A DNA stretch of 64,000 nt. It comes from Cryptosporangium aurantiacum (lineage in GTDB: Bacteria; Actinomycetota; Actinomycetes; Mycobacteriales; Cryptosporangiaceae). Of the stretch, positions 32,279-41,452 are shown piece by piece. Where the stretch lies: contig NZ_FRCS01000001.1 in assembly GCF_900143005.1 (NCBI RefSeq), forward strand, positions 868,001-932,000, given 5' to 3'. The notes below the pieces were generated by a model. That model had not been told where the DNA came from, searched no databases, and worked only from the letters and a program-made list of their open reading frames with translations. Position numbers and translations under genes: made by a program. The first letter of the stretch is position 1; each line of letters opens with the position of its first letter.

Positions 32279-33574
32279 GTGGGCGTTCGCCGAGCGTTGA
32301 CCGTGGGGATCACCGCACTGGTCACCGCGTCCCTGGCGCTATCGGGCTGCAGCAGCAGCGACGACAGCGCGGGTGACGGCGGGACGAAGAAGCTCACCGT
32401 CTGGCTGATGACCGGCTCCGCGCCGGACGCGTTGGTCGACGAGATCAACACCGAGTTCACCAAGGCCCACGAGGGCTGGACCGTCGACTACCAGGTCCAG
32501 CAGTGGGACGGCATCCAGGACAAGCTCACCACCGCGCTGGCCAGCAACACGCCGCCGGACATCGTGGAGCTGGGTAACACCCAGGCGCCGCGGTTCGTCG
32601 AGTCCGGCGCGCTGGCCGACCTGACCGACGCCAAGTCCGACCTGGGCGGCGACAACTGGCTCGAGGGCCTCGCCGCGACCGGTGAGAAGGACGGCAAGAC
32701 GTTCGCGACGCCGTTCTACGCCGCGAACCGGATCGTCGTCTACCGCAAGAGCATGTTCGCCAAGGCCGGCATCACCGCGCCGCCGAAGACGATCGACGAG
32801 CTGATCGCCGCCGGCAAGAAGCTGCAGACCGCGAACGCGTCCAACAAGCAGTTCCAGGCGCTCTACCTCCCCGGCCAGTCGTGGTACACGCTGCTGTCGT
32901 GGGTCTGGGCCCGCGGTGGCGACGTCGCCAAGCAGGACGGCGACAAGTGGACCGGCACGCTGGACACGCCGGAGGCGCAGCAGGGCTTCACCGACTACGC
33001 CAACATCTACAAGGCGCTGTCGAAGGGCCCGGTCGACCAGGACGAGGCCAACCCGCAGCAGTCGACGGTGTTCGCCAAGGGCAACGTCGCGATGTTCATC
33101 GGTCTCCCGTGGGAGATCGCGACCGCCACCGCGGCCGAGGGCGGTAACCCGAAGCTGGCCGACGACATCGCCACGTTCGCGATCCCCGGCCCGACCGGTC
33201 CGGCCCCGGTGTTCCTCGGTGGTTCGAACCTCGGCGTCGCGGCGGCCAGCCCCAACCAGGACGCGGCCACCGACTGGCTGAAGCTGATGCTCAGCGAGAA
33301 GCACCAGACGACGCTGGCCGGCGCGGGCGTGGTCCCGGCGCTGGACAACCTCGGTGACGGGATCTACGGCGACAACGAGGCCGCGAAGGTCATGGCGTCG
33401 GCGGCCACCAACGGCGGCAAGGTCACGCCGGTCACCCCGGCCTGGGCCGCGGTGGAGAGCGGCACGAACCCGATCAAGAACGCGATGACCAAGGTGCTCC
33501 GCGGCACCGACGTGGCCACCGCGTCCAAGGAAGCCAGCACCTCGATCACCGAGACGATGGCGAAGGCCAAGTGA
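32279..33574 (+). CDS. dasA: ABC sugar-binding lipoprotein (DasA-like)
   Basis: A 431-residue extracellular solute-binding protein (family 1). The signal peptide ends in the lipobox LSGC, so the cysteine near residue 23 is lipidated. The mature protein has the usual two-lobe features, e.g. PPDIVELGNTQAPRFVESGAL and AFAIPGPTG-type blocks toward the C-terminus. In a DasR-type context with NagZ, MurQ and NagA the ligand is probably chitobiose, GlcNAc or a muropeptide-derived disaccharide; sequence alone cannot decide. GTG start has AAGGAGG upstream. The two permeases follow. Confidence 0.87.
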   Translation: MGVRRALTVGITALVTASLALSGCSSSDDSAGDGGTKKLTVWLMTGSAPDALVDEINTEFTKAHEGWTVDYQVQQWDGIQDKLTTALASNTPPDIVELGNTQAPRFVESGALADLTDAKSDLGGDNWLEGLAATGEKDGKTFATPFYAANRIVVYRKSMFAKAGITAPPKTIDELIAAGKKLQTANASNKQFQALYLPGQSWYTLLSWVWARGGDVAKQDGDKWTGTLDTPEAQQGFTDYANIYKALSKGPVDQDEANPQQSTVFAKGNVAMFIGLPWEIATATAAEGGNPKLADDIATFAIPGPTGPAPVFLGGSNLGVAAASPNQDAATDWLKLMLSEKHQTTLAGAGVVPALDNLGDGIYGDNEAAKVMASAATNGGKVTPVTPAWAAVESGTNPIKNAMTKVLRGTDVATASKEASTSITETMAKAK

Positions 33575-33589
33575 GTCTCTGAGGTCAAG

Positions 33590-33617
33590 GCCGCCGGGTC
33601 CGTTCGGGCCCGGCGGC
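33590..33617 (+). terminator. Intra-operon hairpin after the binding-protein gene
   Basis: GCCGCCGGGTCC pairs with GGGCCCGGCGGC (one G-U pair) around a 4-base loop, between the binding-protein and permease genes. Such hairpins often raise the level of the binding-protein mRNA over that of the permeases. Confidence 0.55.
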
Positions 33618-33644
33618 ACCTATCTGTCAAGAGGAGTCGAGCCG

Positions 33645-34598
33645 ATGAGCGTGCCGACGCCGACCGTGTCGCGGCCGGCTCCGGACGGCGCCGACGTGGC
33701 GCCGCCGAGCGAGCCGCCCGCCGCGAAGGGGCGGCGCGAGCCGCTGCCGTACATCCTGATCGTGCCGAGCATGGTCGCGCTGGTCGCCCTGTTCGGATAC
33801 CCGGTCTTCCTGCTGTTCCGGATGTCGTTCCAGCAGCTCGGCTTCGGCGAGCTGGTCCGCCGGGTGACGATCTGGACCGGCGTCGACAACTACACCGAAC
33901 TCCTTGGTGACCCCGAGTTCTGGCAGGTCGTCGGCCGGACCGTCGCGTTCACCGCGGTCTGCGTCACGCTCACGATGACGCTCGGCACCGGAATCGGGCT
34001 ACTGCTCGTCCGGCTGGGCAAGAAGATGCGGATCGCGGTGTCGATCTCGCTGGTCGTGGCCTGGGCGGTGCCGATCGTCACCGCGACGACGCTGTTCCAG
34101 TGGCTGTTCGACGTGAACTACGGCGTCGTCAACTGGGTCCTCGGGACGCCGAACCACGACTGGTTCGCCACCGGGATCTCGACGTTCGGCGTCATCGTGA
34201 CGGTCATCGTCTGGCAGGCCGTGCCGTTCGTGGCCTTCACCGTGCAGGCCGGGGTGCTCTCGATCCCGGAGGAGTACTACGAGGCCGCGCGGATGGACGG
34301 CGCCGGACCGGTCCGGGCGTTCCGGACGATCACGCTCCCGATCCTCCGCTCGATCCTCGCCGTGCTGGCGTTCCTGTCGACGATCTGGGACTTCAAGGTG
34401 TTCACCCAGGTCTGGGCGATCCGGCAGGGCGGACCGGACGGCGCGACGACCACGCTGCCGATCTACCTCTACGACGTGGGCATCGCGTCCAGCCGCTACG
34501 GGCTGGCCGCCGCGGGCGCCGTCGTGATGGTGCTCATCCTCGCCGTCGGGATGGTGTTCTACCTGCGGCACATGCTGAAGACGGAGTTGGACTCATGA
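33645..34598 (+). CDS. dasB: ABC sugar permease, MalF-type (DasB-like)
   Basis: A 317-residue inner-membrane permease with six predicted helices after a 35-residue polar N-terminus. The cytoplasmic EAA loop reads EYYEAARMDGAGPVRAFRTI, which contacts the ATPase. It pairs with the next gene product. No ATPase gene is present in the operon; as in Streptomyces DasABC a shared MsiK-type ATPase encoded elsewhere is likely. AAGAGGAG precedes the ATG. The stop overlaps the next start (ATGA). Confidence 0.9.
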   Translation: MSVPTPTVSRPAPDGADVAPPSEPPAAKGRREPLPYILIVPSMVALVALFGYPVFLLFRMSFQQLGFGELVRRVTIWTGVDNYTELLGDPEFWQVVGRTVAFTAVCVTLTMTLGTGIGLLLVRLGKKMRIAVSISLVVAWAVPIVTATTLFQWLFDVNYGVVNWVLGTPNHDWFATGISTFGVIVTVIVWQAVPFVAFTVQAGVLSIPEEYYEAARMDGAGPVRAFRTITLPILRSILAVLAFLSTIWDFKVFTQVWAIRQGGPDGATTTLPIYLYDVGIASSRYGLAAAGAVVMVLILAVGMVFYLRHMLKTELDS

Positions 34599-35419
34599 GG
34601 CTCGCCAGGAAGGCATGGCCCAACGCGGTGGCGCTGGTCGTCATCCTCTTCTTCGCGTTTCCCGCGTACTGGATGCTCCGGACCGCGTTCCTGCCGACGA
34701 TCGACATCCAGAGCGACCCGCCGGTGCTCTTCCCGACGAGCCCGACGCTCGACCACTTCGCCACGGCGGTCGAGCGGCCCGGCTTCTGGATCTACGTCCG
34801 CAACAGCCTGTTCGTGACGCTGGCCGCGGTCGCGCTCTCGACCGTGACGGCGCTGCTGGCGGCGGTCGCGGTGGCACGGTTCCGGTTCCGTGGCCGCAAG
34901 GCGTACCTGATCCTGATCCTGGCCGTGCAGCTGGCACCGTTCGAGGCGCTGTTCATCCCGTACTTCCTGGTGTTCCGGCAGTTCGACCTGCTGGACCGGC
35001 TGCCCGCGCTGATCCTGGTGTACTTCGTCTCGATCCTGCCGTTCACGATCTGGACGCTGCGCGGGTTCGTTGCCGCGGTGCCCGCCGAGCTGGAGGAGGC
35101 CGCGCTCGTCGACGGCTGCACCCGCTGGCAGGCATTCCTGCGGGTCGTGCTGCCGCTGCTCGGCCCCGGCCTGGTCGCCACGTCCATCTTCGGTTTCATC
35201 ACCGCGTGGAACGAGTACCTGTACGCGTTCGTGTTCATGCGCAGCGAGGACCACTACACGCTGCCGGTCTGGCTGGCGACGTTCCGCACGGCGTTCGGCG
35301 ACGACTGGGGTGGCGCGATGGCCGGATCGACGCTGTTCACGCTGCCGGTGCTGATCTTCTTCCTGATCGTCCAGCGCCGGATGGTCGGCGGGCTGACCGC
35401 GGGCGCGGTGAAAGGATGA
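34595..35419 (+). CDS. dasC: ABC sugar permease, MalG-type (DasC-like)
   Basis: A 274-residue permease with six membrane helices. The EAA loop reads ELEEAALVDGCTRWQAFLRV, and GFITAWNEYLYAFVF is the conserved MalG-group segment. It forms the heterodimeric channel with the preceding permease. Coupled on both sides by ATGA overlaps, so the importer genes and the following SIS gene form one translational chain. Confidence 0.9.
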   Translation: MRLARKAWPNAVALVVILFFAFPAYWMLRTAFLPTIDIQSDPPVLFPTSPTLDHFATAVERPGFWIYVRNSLFVTLAAVALSTVTALLAAVAVARFRFRGRKAYLILILAVQLAPFEALFIPYFLVFRQFDLLDRLPALILVYFVSILPFTIWTLRGFVAAVPAELEEAALVDGCTRWQAFLRVVLPLLGPGLVATSIFGFITAWNEYLYAFVFMRSEDHYTLPVWLATFRTAFGDDWGGAMAGSTLFTLPVLIFFLIVQRRMVGGLTAGAVKG

Positions 35420-36507
35420 CGCAGGTGACGAACGAGACGAATACGGACGCGGCCTCCGACGGGATCGATCCAGGCCCGGCGCGAGGTGGCGCGAGCGCGC
35501 CGGCGCAGCCGGGCGCGCTGATGGGCGCGGAGATCGCCGAGCAGCCCTCGATCCTCGCTTCGCTGTTGACGACCGCCGACGCGATCGCCGAGGTCACCGA
35601 GGTGGTGCGCGCCCGTGCGCCGCGGTTCGTGCTGCTGGCCGCCCGCGGCACCAGCGACCACGCCGCGCTCTACGCGAAGTACCTGATCGAGACCCGGCTC
35701 GGTCTCCCGGCCGGGCTCGCGTCCCCGTCTACGATGACGCTCTACGGCAGCCGCCCCGACCTCCGGGACGTGCTGTTCCTGGGCGTCAGCCAGTCCGGCG
35801 CCTCGCCCGACCTGGTCGACTCGCTGACCGTGGCGGGGGAGTGCGGGGCCACCACGGTCGCGGTCACGAACGACCCCGGTTCGGCGCTGGCCTCGGCCGC
35901 GGAGTTCTCGGTGGACGTCCGGGCCGGCGCCGAGAACGCGGTCGCCGCGACCAAGACGTACACCGCTGAGCTGCTGGCGCTCTACCTGCTGCTCGGCGGC
36001 TCCGCGTCGGACGCGGCGGCGCTGCCCGACGCGGCCGCCGCCACGCTCGCCCGCGAGGACGCGATACCGGTCGCCGCTGCCCGGTACCGCTTCGCCGAGC
36101 GGCTGGTCACCACCGGCCGCGGGTTCGGCTACCCCACCGCCAGGGAAGCCGCGCTCAAGTTGATGGAGACCAGCTACCTCTCCGCGCAGGCCTTCTCCAC
36201 CGCCGACCTGCTGCACGGCCCGCTCGCGATGATCGACTCCGGCGTGCCGGTGATCGCGGTGGCGACGCCGGACGCGGGCGGCGACGCGGTCACTCCGGTC
36301 GTCTCGCAACTGCGGACCTCCGGTGCGGACGTCCTGGTGGTCGGAGAAGGCCAGGAACTACCGGTCGTGCGCGACGGCGTCCCCGCGGCGCTCGCACCGG
36401 TGCTCGACATCCTGCCGCTGCAGCGGCTCGCCAGGCAGATCGCCCTCGACCGGGGCGAGAACCCGGACCGACCTCGCGGCCTCTCGAAAGTGACCCACAC
36501 CCGATGA
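35416..36507 (+). CDS. SIS-domain amino-sugar phosphate isomerase/deaminase
   Basis: A 363-residue protein with two SIS domains, the fold of the GlmS isomerase half but without a glutaminase domain. LLAARGTSDHAALYAKYLIE and LGVSQSGASPDLVDSL bind the sugar phosphate in the first domain; EAALKLMETSYLSAQAFSTADLLHGP is the second. This matches NagB-II/AgaS-type enzymes converting glucosamine-6-phosphate to fructose-6-phosphate plus ammonia. That would complete the route MurQ/NagA to glycolysis in this cluster, as no classical NagB is seen. GlcN-6-P deaminase activity is inference. Starts at ATG 35416, overlapping dasC. Confidence 0.85.
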   Translation: MTQVTNETNTDAASDGIDPGPARGGASAPAQPGALMGAEIAEQPSILASLLTTADAIAEVTEVVRARAPRFVLLAARGTSDHAALYAKYLIETRLGLPAGLASPSTMTLYGSRPDLRDVLFLGVSQSGASPDLVDSLTVAGECGATTVAVTNDPGSALASAAEFSVDVRAGAENAVAATKTYTAELLALYLLLGGSASDAAALPDAAAATLAREDAIPVAAARYRFAERLVTTGRGFGYPTAREAALKLMETSYLSAQAFSTADLLHGPLAMIDSGVPVIAVATPDAGGDAVTPVVSQLRTSGADVLVVGEGQELPVVRDGVPAALAPVLDILPLQRLARQIALDRGENPDRPRGLSKVTHTR

Positions 36508-36562
36508 ACTGTGTTTCCCGGCTACCGCTCCCACTCGCCGGCGCTCGCTTCGGCGGTGCCTC

Positions 36563-37426
36563 GTGACCGGTGATCTCCCGCTCGACCAGCTCTCCGCACA
36601 CGGGGTGGCCGAGCGACTCTTTGACGCCGAGGCGCGGGTTCTGCCCATGGTGCGCTCGGCGACCCCCCGGGTGGCGGACGCCGCCGAGCTGATCGCCGCC
36701 CGGATGGCCGACGGCGGCAAGCTGGTGCTGATCGGCGCCGGGACGTCCGGTCGGCTCGCGGTGCTGCAGGCGGCCGAGCTGCCCGGCACGTTCGGGCTCT
36801 CCCGTGACCGGGTGGCTGCCCGCACCGCGGGCGGCGGGCCCGGCGGGCTGACCGGCACCGACGGCGACGAGGACGACGTGGACGCCGGGCGCCGGGACCT
36901 GACCGAGACCGGGTTCGGGTCCGGAGACGTGCTGGTCGCGGTCGCGGCCAGCGGCCGGACGCCGTACACGCTCGCCGCGGTGGAGCTGGCCCGTTCGCTG
37001 GGCGGTGCGGTGGTCTCGGTGACCACCGTGGCGGCCTCGCCGCTGGCCGCGGCGGCCGACGTCGCGATCGAGGTGCCGGTCGGCCCGGAGGTGCTGCGCG
37101 GCTCCACCCGGCTGACCGCAGGCACCGCGCAGAAGCTGGTGCTCGACGCGTTGACCACGGCGGCGATGGTGCGGCTCGGCCGCGTACACGGCGACGTGAT
37201 GATCGACGTGGTCCCGGCGAACGCGAAGCTGCGGGCCCGCAGCGCCGGGCTGGTGGCCGAGATCGTCGGCTGTCCGCCCGACCAGGCTCTCGGGGTGCTC
37301 GACGAGTGTGAGGGCAATGCCAGGGCGGCCGTGCTGCGGCTGACCGCCGGCCTGACCCCCGCCGAGGCCGCCGCGCTCGCCGCCGGTCACCGCACGCTCC
37401 GCTCGGCGCTGGCGGCGTCCCGGTGA
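36563..37426 (+). CDS. murQ: N-acetylmuramic acid 6-phosphate etherase
   Basis: A 287-residue SIS-fold lyase that removes D-lactate from MurNAc-6-phosphate to give GlcNAc-6-phosphate. LIGAGTSGRLAVLQAAELPG is the family signature; its glutamate corresponds to a catalytic residue of E. coli MurQ, and the acidic DGDEDDVDAGRRDL block holds the second. VAVAASGRTPYTLAAVE and GPEVLRGSTRLTAGTAQK complete the core. It supplies substrate to NagA, whose start overlaps its stop (GTGA). The GTG at 36563 has no good Shine-Dalgarno sequence. Presence of MurQ shows the cluster handles peptidoglycan sugars, not only chitin. No MurNAc kinase or PTS is seen. Confidence 0.9.
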   Translation: MTGDLPLDQLSAHGVAERLFDAEARVLPMVRSATPRVADAAELIAARMADGGKLVLIGAGTSGRLAVLQAAELPGTFGLSRDRVAARTAGGGPGGLTGTDGDEDDVDAGRRDLTETGFGSGDVLVAVAASGRTPYTLAAVELARSLGGAVVSVTTVAASPLAAAADVAIEVPVGPEVLRGSTRLTAGTAQKLVLDALTTAAMVRLGRVHGDVMIDVVPANAKLRARSAGLVAEIVGCPPDQALGVLDECEGNARAAVLRLTAGLTPAEAAALAAGHRTLRSALAASR

Positions 37427-38550
37427 CGCTGCTCATCGGCGCCCGGGTGGTGACCCCGTCGGGCGTCCTGGACTCCGGCTGGGTATCCGTCGAGGGCTCG
37501 ACGATCACCGACCTGGGTACCGGGCCCGCGCCGGGCGGCGCCGGGCCGGTGGTCGATCTCGGCGGCGGTTGGCTGCTGCCGGGCTTCGTCGACCTGCACG
37601 TTCACGGCGGCGGCGGGCACGACTTCACCACGTCCGCGGACGACCTGGCGGCCGGCGTGGCGTTCCACGCGTCCCGCGGCACCACCCGGACGCTGATCTC
37701 GCTGGTCACCGCGCCGGTCGACGCGCTGGCCGAGCAGCTGCGCTGGGTCGCTGACGCGGTGGCCGCCGGCTCGACCGTGGTAGGTGCCCACCTGGAAGGT
37801 CCGTTCCTGGCCAGTGCCCGCTGTGGAGCGCAGAACCCGGCGCACCTGATCGACCCCGACGCCGGTGCGCTCCGGAAGCTGCTGGACGCCGGGCGCGGCA
37901 CCGTACGGGTGGTCACGGTCGCGCCGGAGCGGCCGGGTGGCCTCGAGCTGATCGACCAGCTGGTCGCGGCCGGTGTGGTGGCGGCGGTCGGCCACACGGA
38001 CGCCGACTACGCGACGACGTTGGCCGCGTTCGAGCGCGGCGCGTCGATGGTCACGCACGCGTTCAACGGGATGCGCGGCGTCCACCACCGGGAACCGGGG
38101 CCGGTGCCTGCCGCGCTCGACGCGGGGGTGGCGTGCGAGCTGATCAACGACGGTGTGCACGTCCATCCCGCGGCGGCCCGGCTGCTGCTGCGCCGCGCGG
38201 ACCGTCTCGTGCTGGTGACCGACGCGATCGATGCGACCGGTGTCGGCGACGGGACTTACGTGCTGGGCGGCCAGGACGTCGTGGTGAGCGACGGACAGGC
38301 CCGGCTGGCGTCCAACGGGTCGCTGGCCGGCAGCACGCTGACGATGGACGCCGCGCTGCGCCGGGCGGTCACCGAGGTCGGCATGGACATCGTCGACGCG
38401 TCGGCGGCCGCGTCCGGGACGCCGGCCCGGCTGATCGGGCTCGCCGACCGCTGCGGCGCGATCGCCCCCGGCCTGGACGCGGACCTGGTGCTGCTCGACG
38501 ACGACCTCGAGCTGGCGCGCGTCCTGCGCCAGGGCGCCTGGCTGAGCTAG
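37423..38550 (+). CDS. nagA: N-acetylglucosamine-6-phosphate deacetylase
   Basis: A 375-residue amidohydrolase giving glucosamine-6-phosphate and acetate. Metal and substrate residues are in VDLHVHGGGGHD (HxH), GAHLEGPFL (glutamate), VGHTDADY (histidine), VTHAFNGM (histidine) and LVTDAIDATG (catalytic aspartate). Length fits NagA. It is translationally coupled to murQ and ends the amino-sugar cluster. The product feeds the SIS-domain enzyme upstream or cell-wall synthesis. Confidence 0.94.
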   Translation: MTLLIGARVVTPSGVLDSGWVSVEGSTITDLGTGPAPGGAGPVVDLGGGWLLPGFVDLHVHGGGGHDFTTSADDLAAGVAFHASRGTTRTLISLVTAPVDALAEQLRWVADAVAAGSTVVGAHLEGPFLASARCGAQNPAHLIDPDAGALRKLLDAGRGTVRVVTVAPERPGGLELIDQLVAAGVVAAVGHTDADYATTLAAFERGASMVTHAFNGMRGVHHREPGPVPAALDAGVACELINDGVHVHPAAARLLLRRADRLVLVTDAIDATGVGDGTYVLGGQDVVVSDGQARLASNGSLAGSTLTMDAALRRAVTEVGMDIVDASAAASGTPARLIGLADRCGAIAPGLDADLVLLDDDLELARVLRQGAWLS

Positions 38551-38564
38551 GCGCCCCACGATCT

Positions 38565-38612
38565 GCCGGGTTATCGGGGTCCTTCCGGCGGCCAAAACCC
38601 CGATAACCCGGC
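38565..38612. terminator. Bidirectional terminator between nagA and chrA
   Basis: GCCGGGTTATCGGGGT (38565-38580) pairs perfectly with its complement at 38597-38612 across a 16-base loop. It ends both the amino-sugar transcript and, from the other side, the chrA transcript. Confidence 0.82.
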
Positions 38613-38616
38613 GAAC

Positions 38617-40035
38617 TCAGTTGATCGCCGCGTCGATCAGGCCGGCTGCCAGCCCGAGCGCGGCGCTGACCCCCAGGACGCGAAGCACCGGCCATTTCAG
38701 CCAGAAGATCAGCACCGCGGCGACCACGGCGATCCCCAGCGACACCGGCCGGAGCGTCGTGACGTCGGGCAGATCCAGGCGCAGCGGGCCAGTCGTGACC
38801 GTGTTGCTCTCCGCGAAGAGGGTGTGGACGGCGAAGTAGAGGCCCAGGTTGGCGATCACCCCGACGACGGCGGCGGTGATGCCGGTCAGCGCCGCCGAGA
38901 GGGCCTGGTTTCCGCGCAGCCGCTCGACGTAGGGGGCGCCGAGCAGGATGAACAGGAAGCAGGGGACGAACGTCACCCAGGTCGTCAGCAGCGAGGCGAT
39001 CACGCCGGCGACCCACGGGTTGAGATCGCCCGGATGGTGATAGGCGCCGAGGAACGCCACGAACTGCACGACCATGATCAACGGACCCGGCGTGGTCTCG
39101 GCCAGCGCGAGGCCGCGAACCATGTCCCCGGCCGAGAGCCATCCGTAGTGCTCCACGGCCCGCTGCGCGACGAAGGCGAGGACCGCGTAGGCGCCGCCGA
39201 AGGTCACCACGGCCGTACCGGAGAAGAAGAGGCTCTGCTGCGTGAAGATGCTGCCGACCCCGGTGAACGCCGCGACCACCGCGACCGGGAGCGCCCAGAC
39301 GAACAGCCCGACGGACAGGATGATCGCGGCTCGCCGCCGGGAGGGCCGATCGTGGTGCAGGGCGTCGTCGGCGATGAGCGGGGGCGGGCCCTCGTCCTTG
39401 TCGCCATGCCCCCCGGCCGAGGCCACCGAGTCGGGCCGCCAGCGGTGCAGTGCCCAGCCGGCCGCCGCGGCCAGCGCGATCACGATCGGGAACGGCACCC
39501 CGAAGACCGCCAGCGCGACGAACGCGGCGACCGCGAACCCGATCAGCGCCGGACTGTTCAGCGCCCGCGAACCGACCCGCCAGACCGCCTGGACGACGAT
39601 CGCCACGACTGCCGGGGCGAGGCCGGCGAAGATCGCGGTGACGACCGTCGTGTCGCCGTAGCCGGCGTAGATCGCCGAGAGCGCCAGCAGCGCGACCAGG
39701 CCGGGTAGCACGAACAGCGTCCCGGCGACCAGGCCACCACGCAGCCCGTTGAGCAACCATCCGATGTAGATCGCCAGCTGCTGCGCCTCCGGGCCGGGCA
39801 GCAGCATGCAGTAGTTCAACGCGTGCAGGAACCGCCGCTGGCCGATCCAGCGGCGGTCATCGACCAGGTGCCGTTGCATGACCGCGATCTGCCCGGCCGG
39901 ACCACCGAAGGTCTGCAGCGAGATCAGGAACCAGGTGCGGACGGCCTGCCGGAACGGAATGAGGTCCGGCCCGCCACTCGCCGCCGCCGACGCTTCGGGT
40001 TCAGTGCTCAGCGGGCGGCTAACCGAAGCATCCAT
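38617..40035 (-). CDS. chrA: Chromate transporter, two-domain ChrA
   Basis: A 472-residue long-chain CHR-family membrane protein with two homologous halves and about 12 helices. TFGGPAGQIAVMQRHLVDDR and LNYCMLLPGPEAQQLAIYIGW mark the first CHR domain; VVTFGGAYAVLAFVAQ and ALAETTPGPLIMVVQFVAF the second. It is expected to export chromate in exchange for or with protons; some members affect sulfate instead. A soluble loop of about 40 residues joins the halves. No ChrB is adjacent, but a perfect palindrome lies 10 bp before the start codon. Confidence 0.92.
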   Translation of the reverse strand: MDASVSRPLSTEPEASAAASGGPDLIPFRQAVRTWFLISLQTFGGPAGQIAVMQRHLVDDRRWIGQRRFLHALNYCMLLPGPEAQQLAIYIGWLLNGLRGGLVAGTLFVLPGLVALLALSAIYAGYGDTTVVTAIFAGLAPAVVAIVVQAVWRVGSRALNSPALIGFAVAAFVALAVFGVPFPIVIALAAAAGWALHRWRPDSVASAGGHGDKDEGPPPLIADDALHHDRPSRRRAAIILSVGLFVWALPVAVVAAFTGVGSIFTQQSLFFSGTAVVTFGGAYAVLAFVAQRAVEHYGWLSAGDMVRGLALAETTPGPLIMVVQFVAFLGAYHHPGDLNPWVAGVIASLLTTWVTFVPCFLFILLGAPYVERLRGNQALSAALTGITAAVVGVIANLGLYFAVHTLFAESNTVTTGPLRLDLPDVTTLRPVSLGIAVVAAVLIFWLKWPVLRVLGVSAALGLAAGLIDAAIN

Positions 40036-40044
40036 ACCGGCGAT

Positions 40045-40058
40045 GTAACCATGGTTAC
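40045..40058. promoter_or_regulatory. Perfect palindrome at the chrA start
   Basis: GTAACCATGGTTAC is a perfect 14-bp palindrome beginning 10 bp upstream of the chrA start codon and overlapping the stop codon of the MFS gene behind it. With its flank it reads ATGTAACCATGGTTAC, similar to PadR-type operators. Candidate repressor site for chrA. Confidence 0.55.
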
Positions 40059-41314
40059 GGCCCGGGGAAAGCCGCTGCCGCCTCGGTGGTGCGGTCCGGT
40101 ACGGCTCGGGGCTCAGGGTGGCGGGGTAGCAGCAGCGGGCTGGCGAGGATGAGCAGGCCCGCGACCGTGACGGCCGCGCGTGGGCTGGTGGCTTCGGCGA
40201 GCAGCCCGCCGAGCGCGCTGAGGACGGCGATGGCCGCGCCGCTGCTGATCGACCAGGCGGACAGCGTGCGGACGACGCGGTCCTTCGGAGTGTGCTCCAG
40301 CCGGTAGGTCGCGAGCACCGGGTTGTACAGGCTCATGCTGACGATGATCGCCAGCTCGACCGCGATCACCGTGGCGAGCCCGACGACGCCGGGCTGGACG
40401 AACGCGAGGCCGATCAGCCAGATCGCGCGCAGCGTGCCCACGGTGCGCAGAACGCGGTGCTGGCCGTACCTGGCCACGACCCGAGGCGCCAGGCGCGAGC
40501 CGATCAGCCCGCCGACGCACGGTGCGGCGAACGCGAGCCCGTACTGCCAGGGTGCGAAGCCGAGATCGCCGAGCATCAGCACGGCCAGCAGCGGCTCGGT
40601 GGCCATGATCAGCCCGGCGACGAGCACCTGGTTGAAGTAGAGCGCGCGCAGACCGGGCCGGCTCAGGAGGTGCCGCCAGCCGTCGAGGAGCTCGTTAGCC
40701 CGGACCCGGTTGGTGCCGGTGCGCTGCGGGGGTTCCTCGCGGTCGCGGATCGCCGCGATGCCCAGCGCGGAGAGCAGGTAGCTCAGGGCGTCGGCCAGGA
40801 TCGTGACCACCGGTCCGAACAGGCCGACCGCCGCCCCGCCCAGCGGTGGTCCGACCGCGATCGAACTCCACGTCGTCGACTCGAACCGGGCGTTGGCCAC
40901 GAGCAGGTCCGCCGGCCGGACGAGGGACTTCAGGTAGGCGCCGCTCGCCGCGCTGAACGCGATCTTGGCCGCCGCGACCACGGCCGACACGACCAGCAGG
41001 TGGACGAAACTCAGCCGGCCCAGCGCGTACGCGACCGGGATCGTCAGCAGGACCGCGAACCGGGCCAGGTCCATCCCGATCATCACCGGCCGCTTGCGCC
41101 GGAACTCCACCCACGGCCCCAGCGGCACGGCGATCAGCGCGCCCACGGCCGGCCCCACCGCGGACAAGGCGGACACCTGGGCGGGACCGGCGTCCAGCAC
41201 GAGCACGGCGATCAGTGGCAAAGCGCCGAACCCCAGGCCGGAGCCGTACGCGCTGACCGCGTACGCCGTCCAGAGCCATCCGAACTGCCGCCCCAGGGAT
41301 CGTCTCGCCGCCAC
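40055..41314 (-). CDS. MFS exporter, MDR-type
   Basis: A 419-residue major-facilitator protein with about 12 helices. WLWTAYAVSAYGSGLGFGALPL opens helix 1, GPWVEFRRKRPVMIG is the loop 2-3 signature and RFESTTWSSIAVGPPLGGAAVGLF is typical of the enterobactin/macrolide-exporter-like group of actinobacteria. GTG 41314 is preceded by GGAGG at six bases; the frame to 41350 has no site. It lies 19 bp upstream of chrA on the same strand, so the two may be co-transcribed. Substrate unknown. Confidence 0.86.
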   Translation of the reverse strand: MAARRSLGRQFGWLWTAYAVSAYGSGLGFGALPLIAVLVLDAGPAQVSALSAVGPAVGALIAVPLGPWVEFRRKRPVMIGMDLARFAVLLTIPVAYALGRLSFVHLLVVSAVVAAAKIAFSAASGAYLKSLVRPADLLVANARFESTTWSSIAVGPPLGGAAVGLFGPVVTILADALSYLLSALGIAAIRDREEPPQRTGTNRVRANELLDGWRHLLSRPGLRALYFNQVLVAGLIMATEPLLAVLMLGDLGFAPWQYGLAFAAPCVGGLIGSRLAPRVVARYGQHRVLRTVGTLRAIWLIGLAFVQPGVVGLATVIAVELAIIVSMSLYNPVLATYRLEHTPKDRVVRTLSAWSISSGAAIAVLSALGGLLAEATSPRAAVTVAGLLILASPLLLPRHPEPRAVPDRTTEAAAAFPGP

Positions 41315-41452
41315 ACCACGCCTCCCGCCGGAAACAACCCGGGGGATCAAAGCAAGGCCCGAGATACCGGATCAAACAACCGAATCGACGGGCTCCCACA
41401 ACCAGAGGTTGTCCGGCGCGGATCCGGCGGCTGCCGGGGTAGCGTGCGGCCC

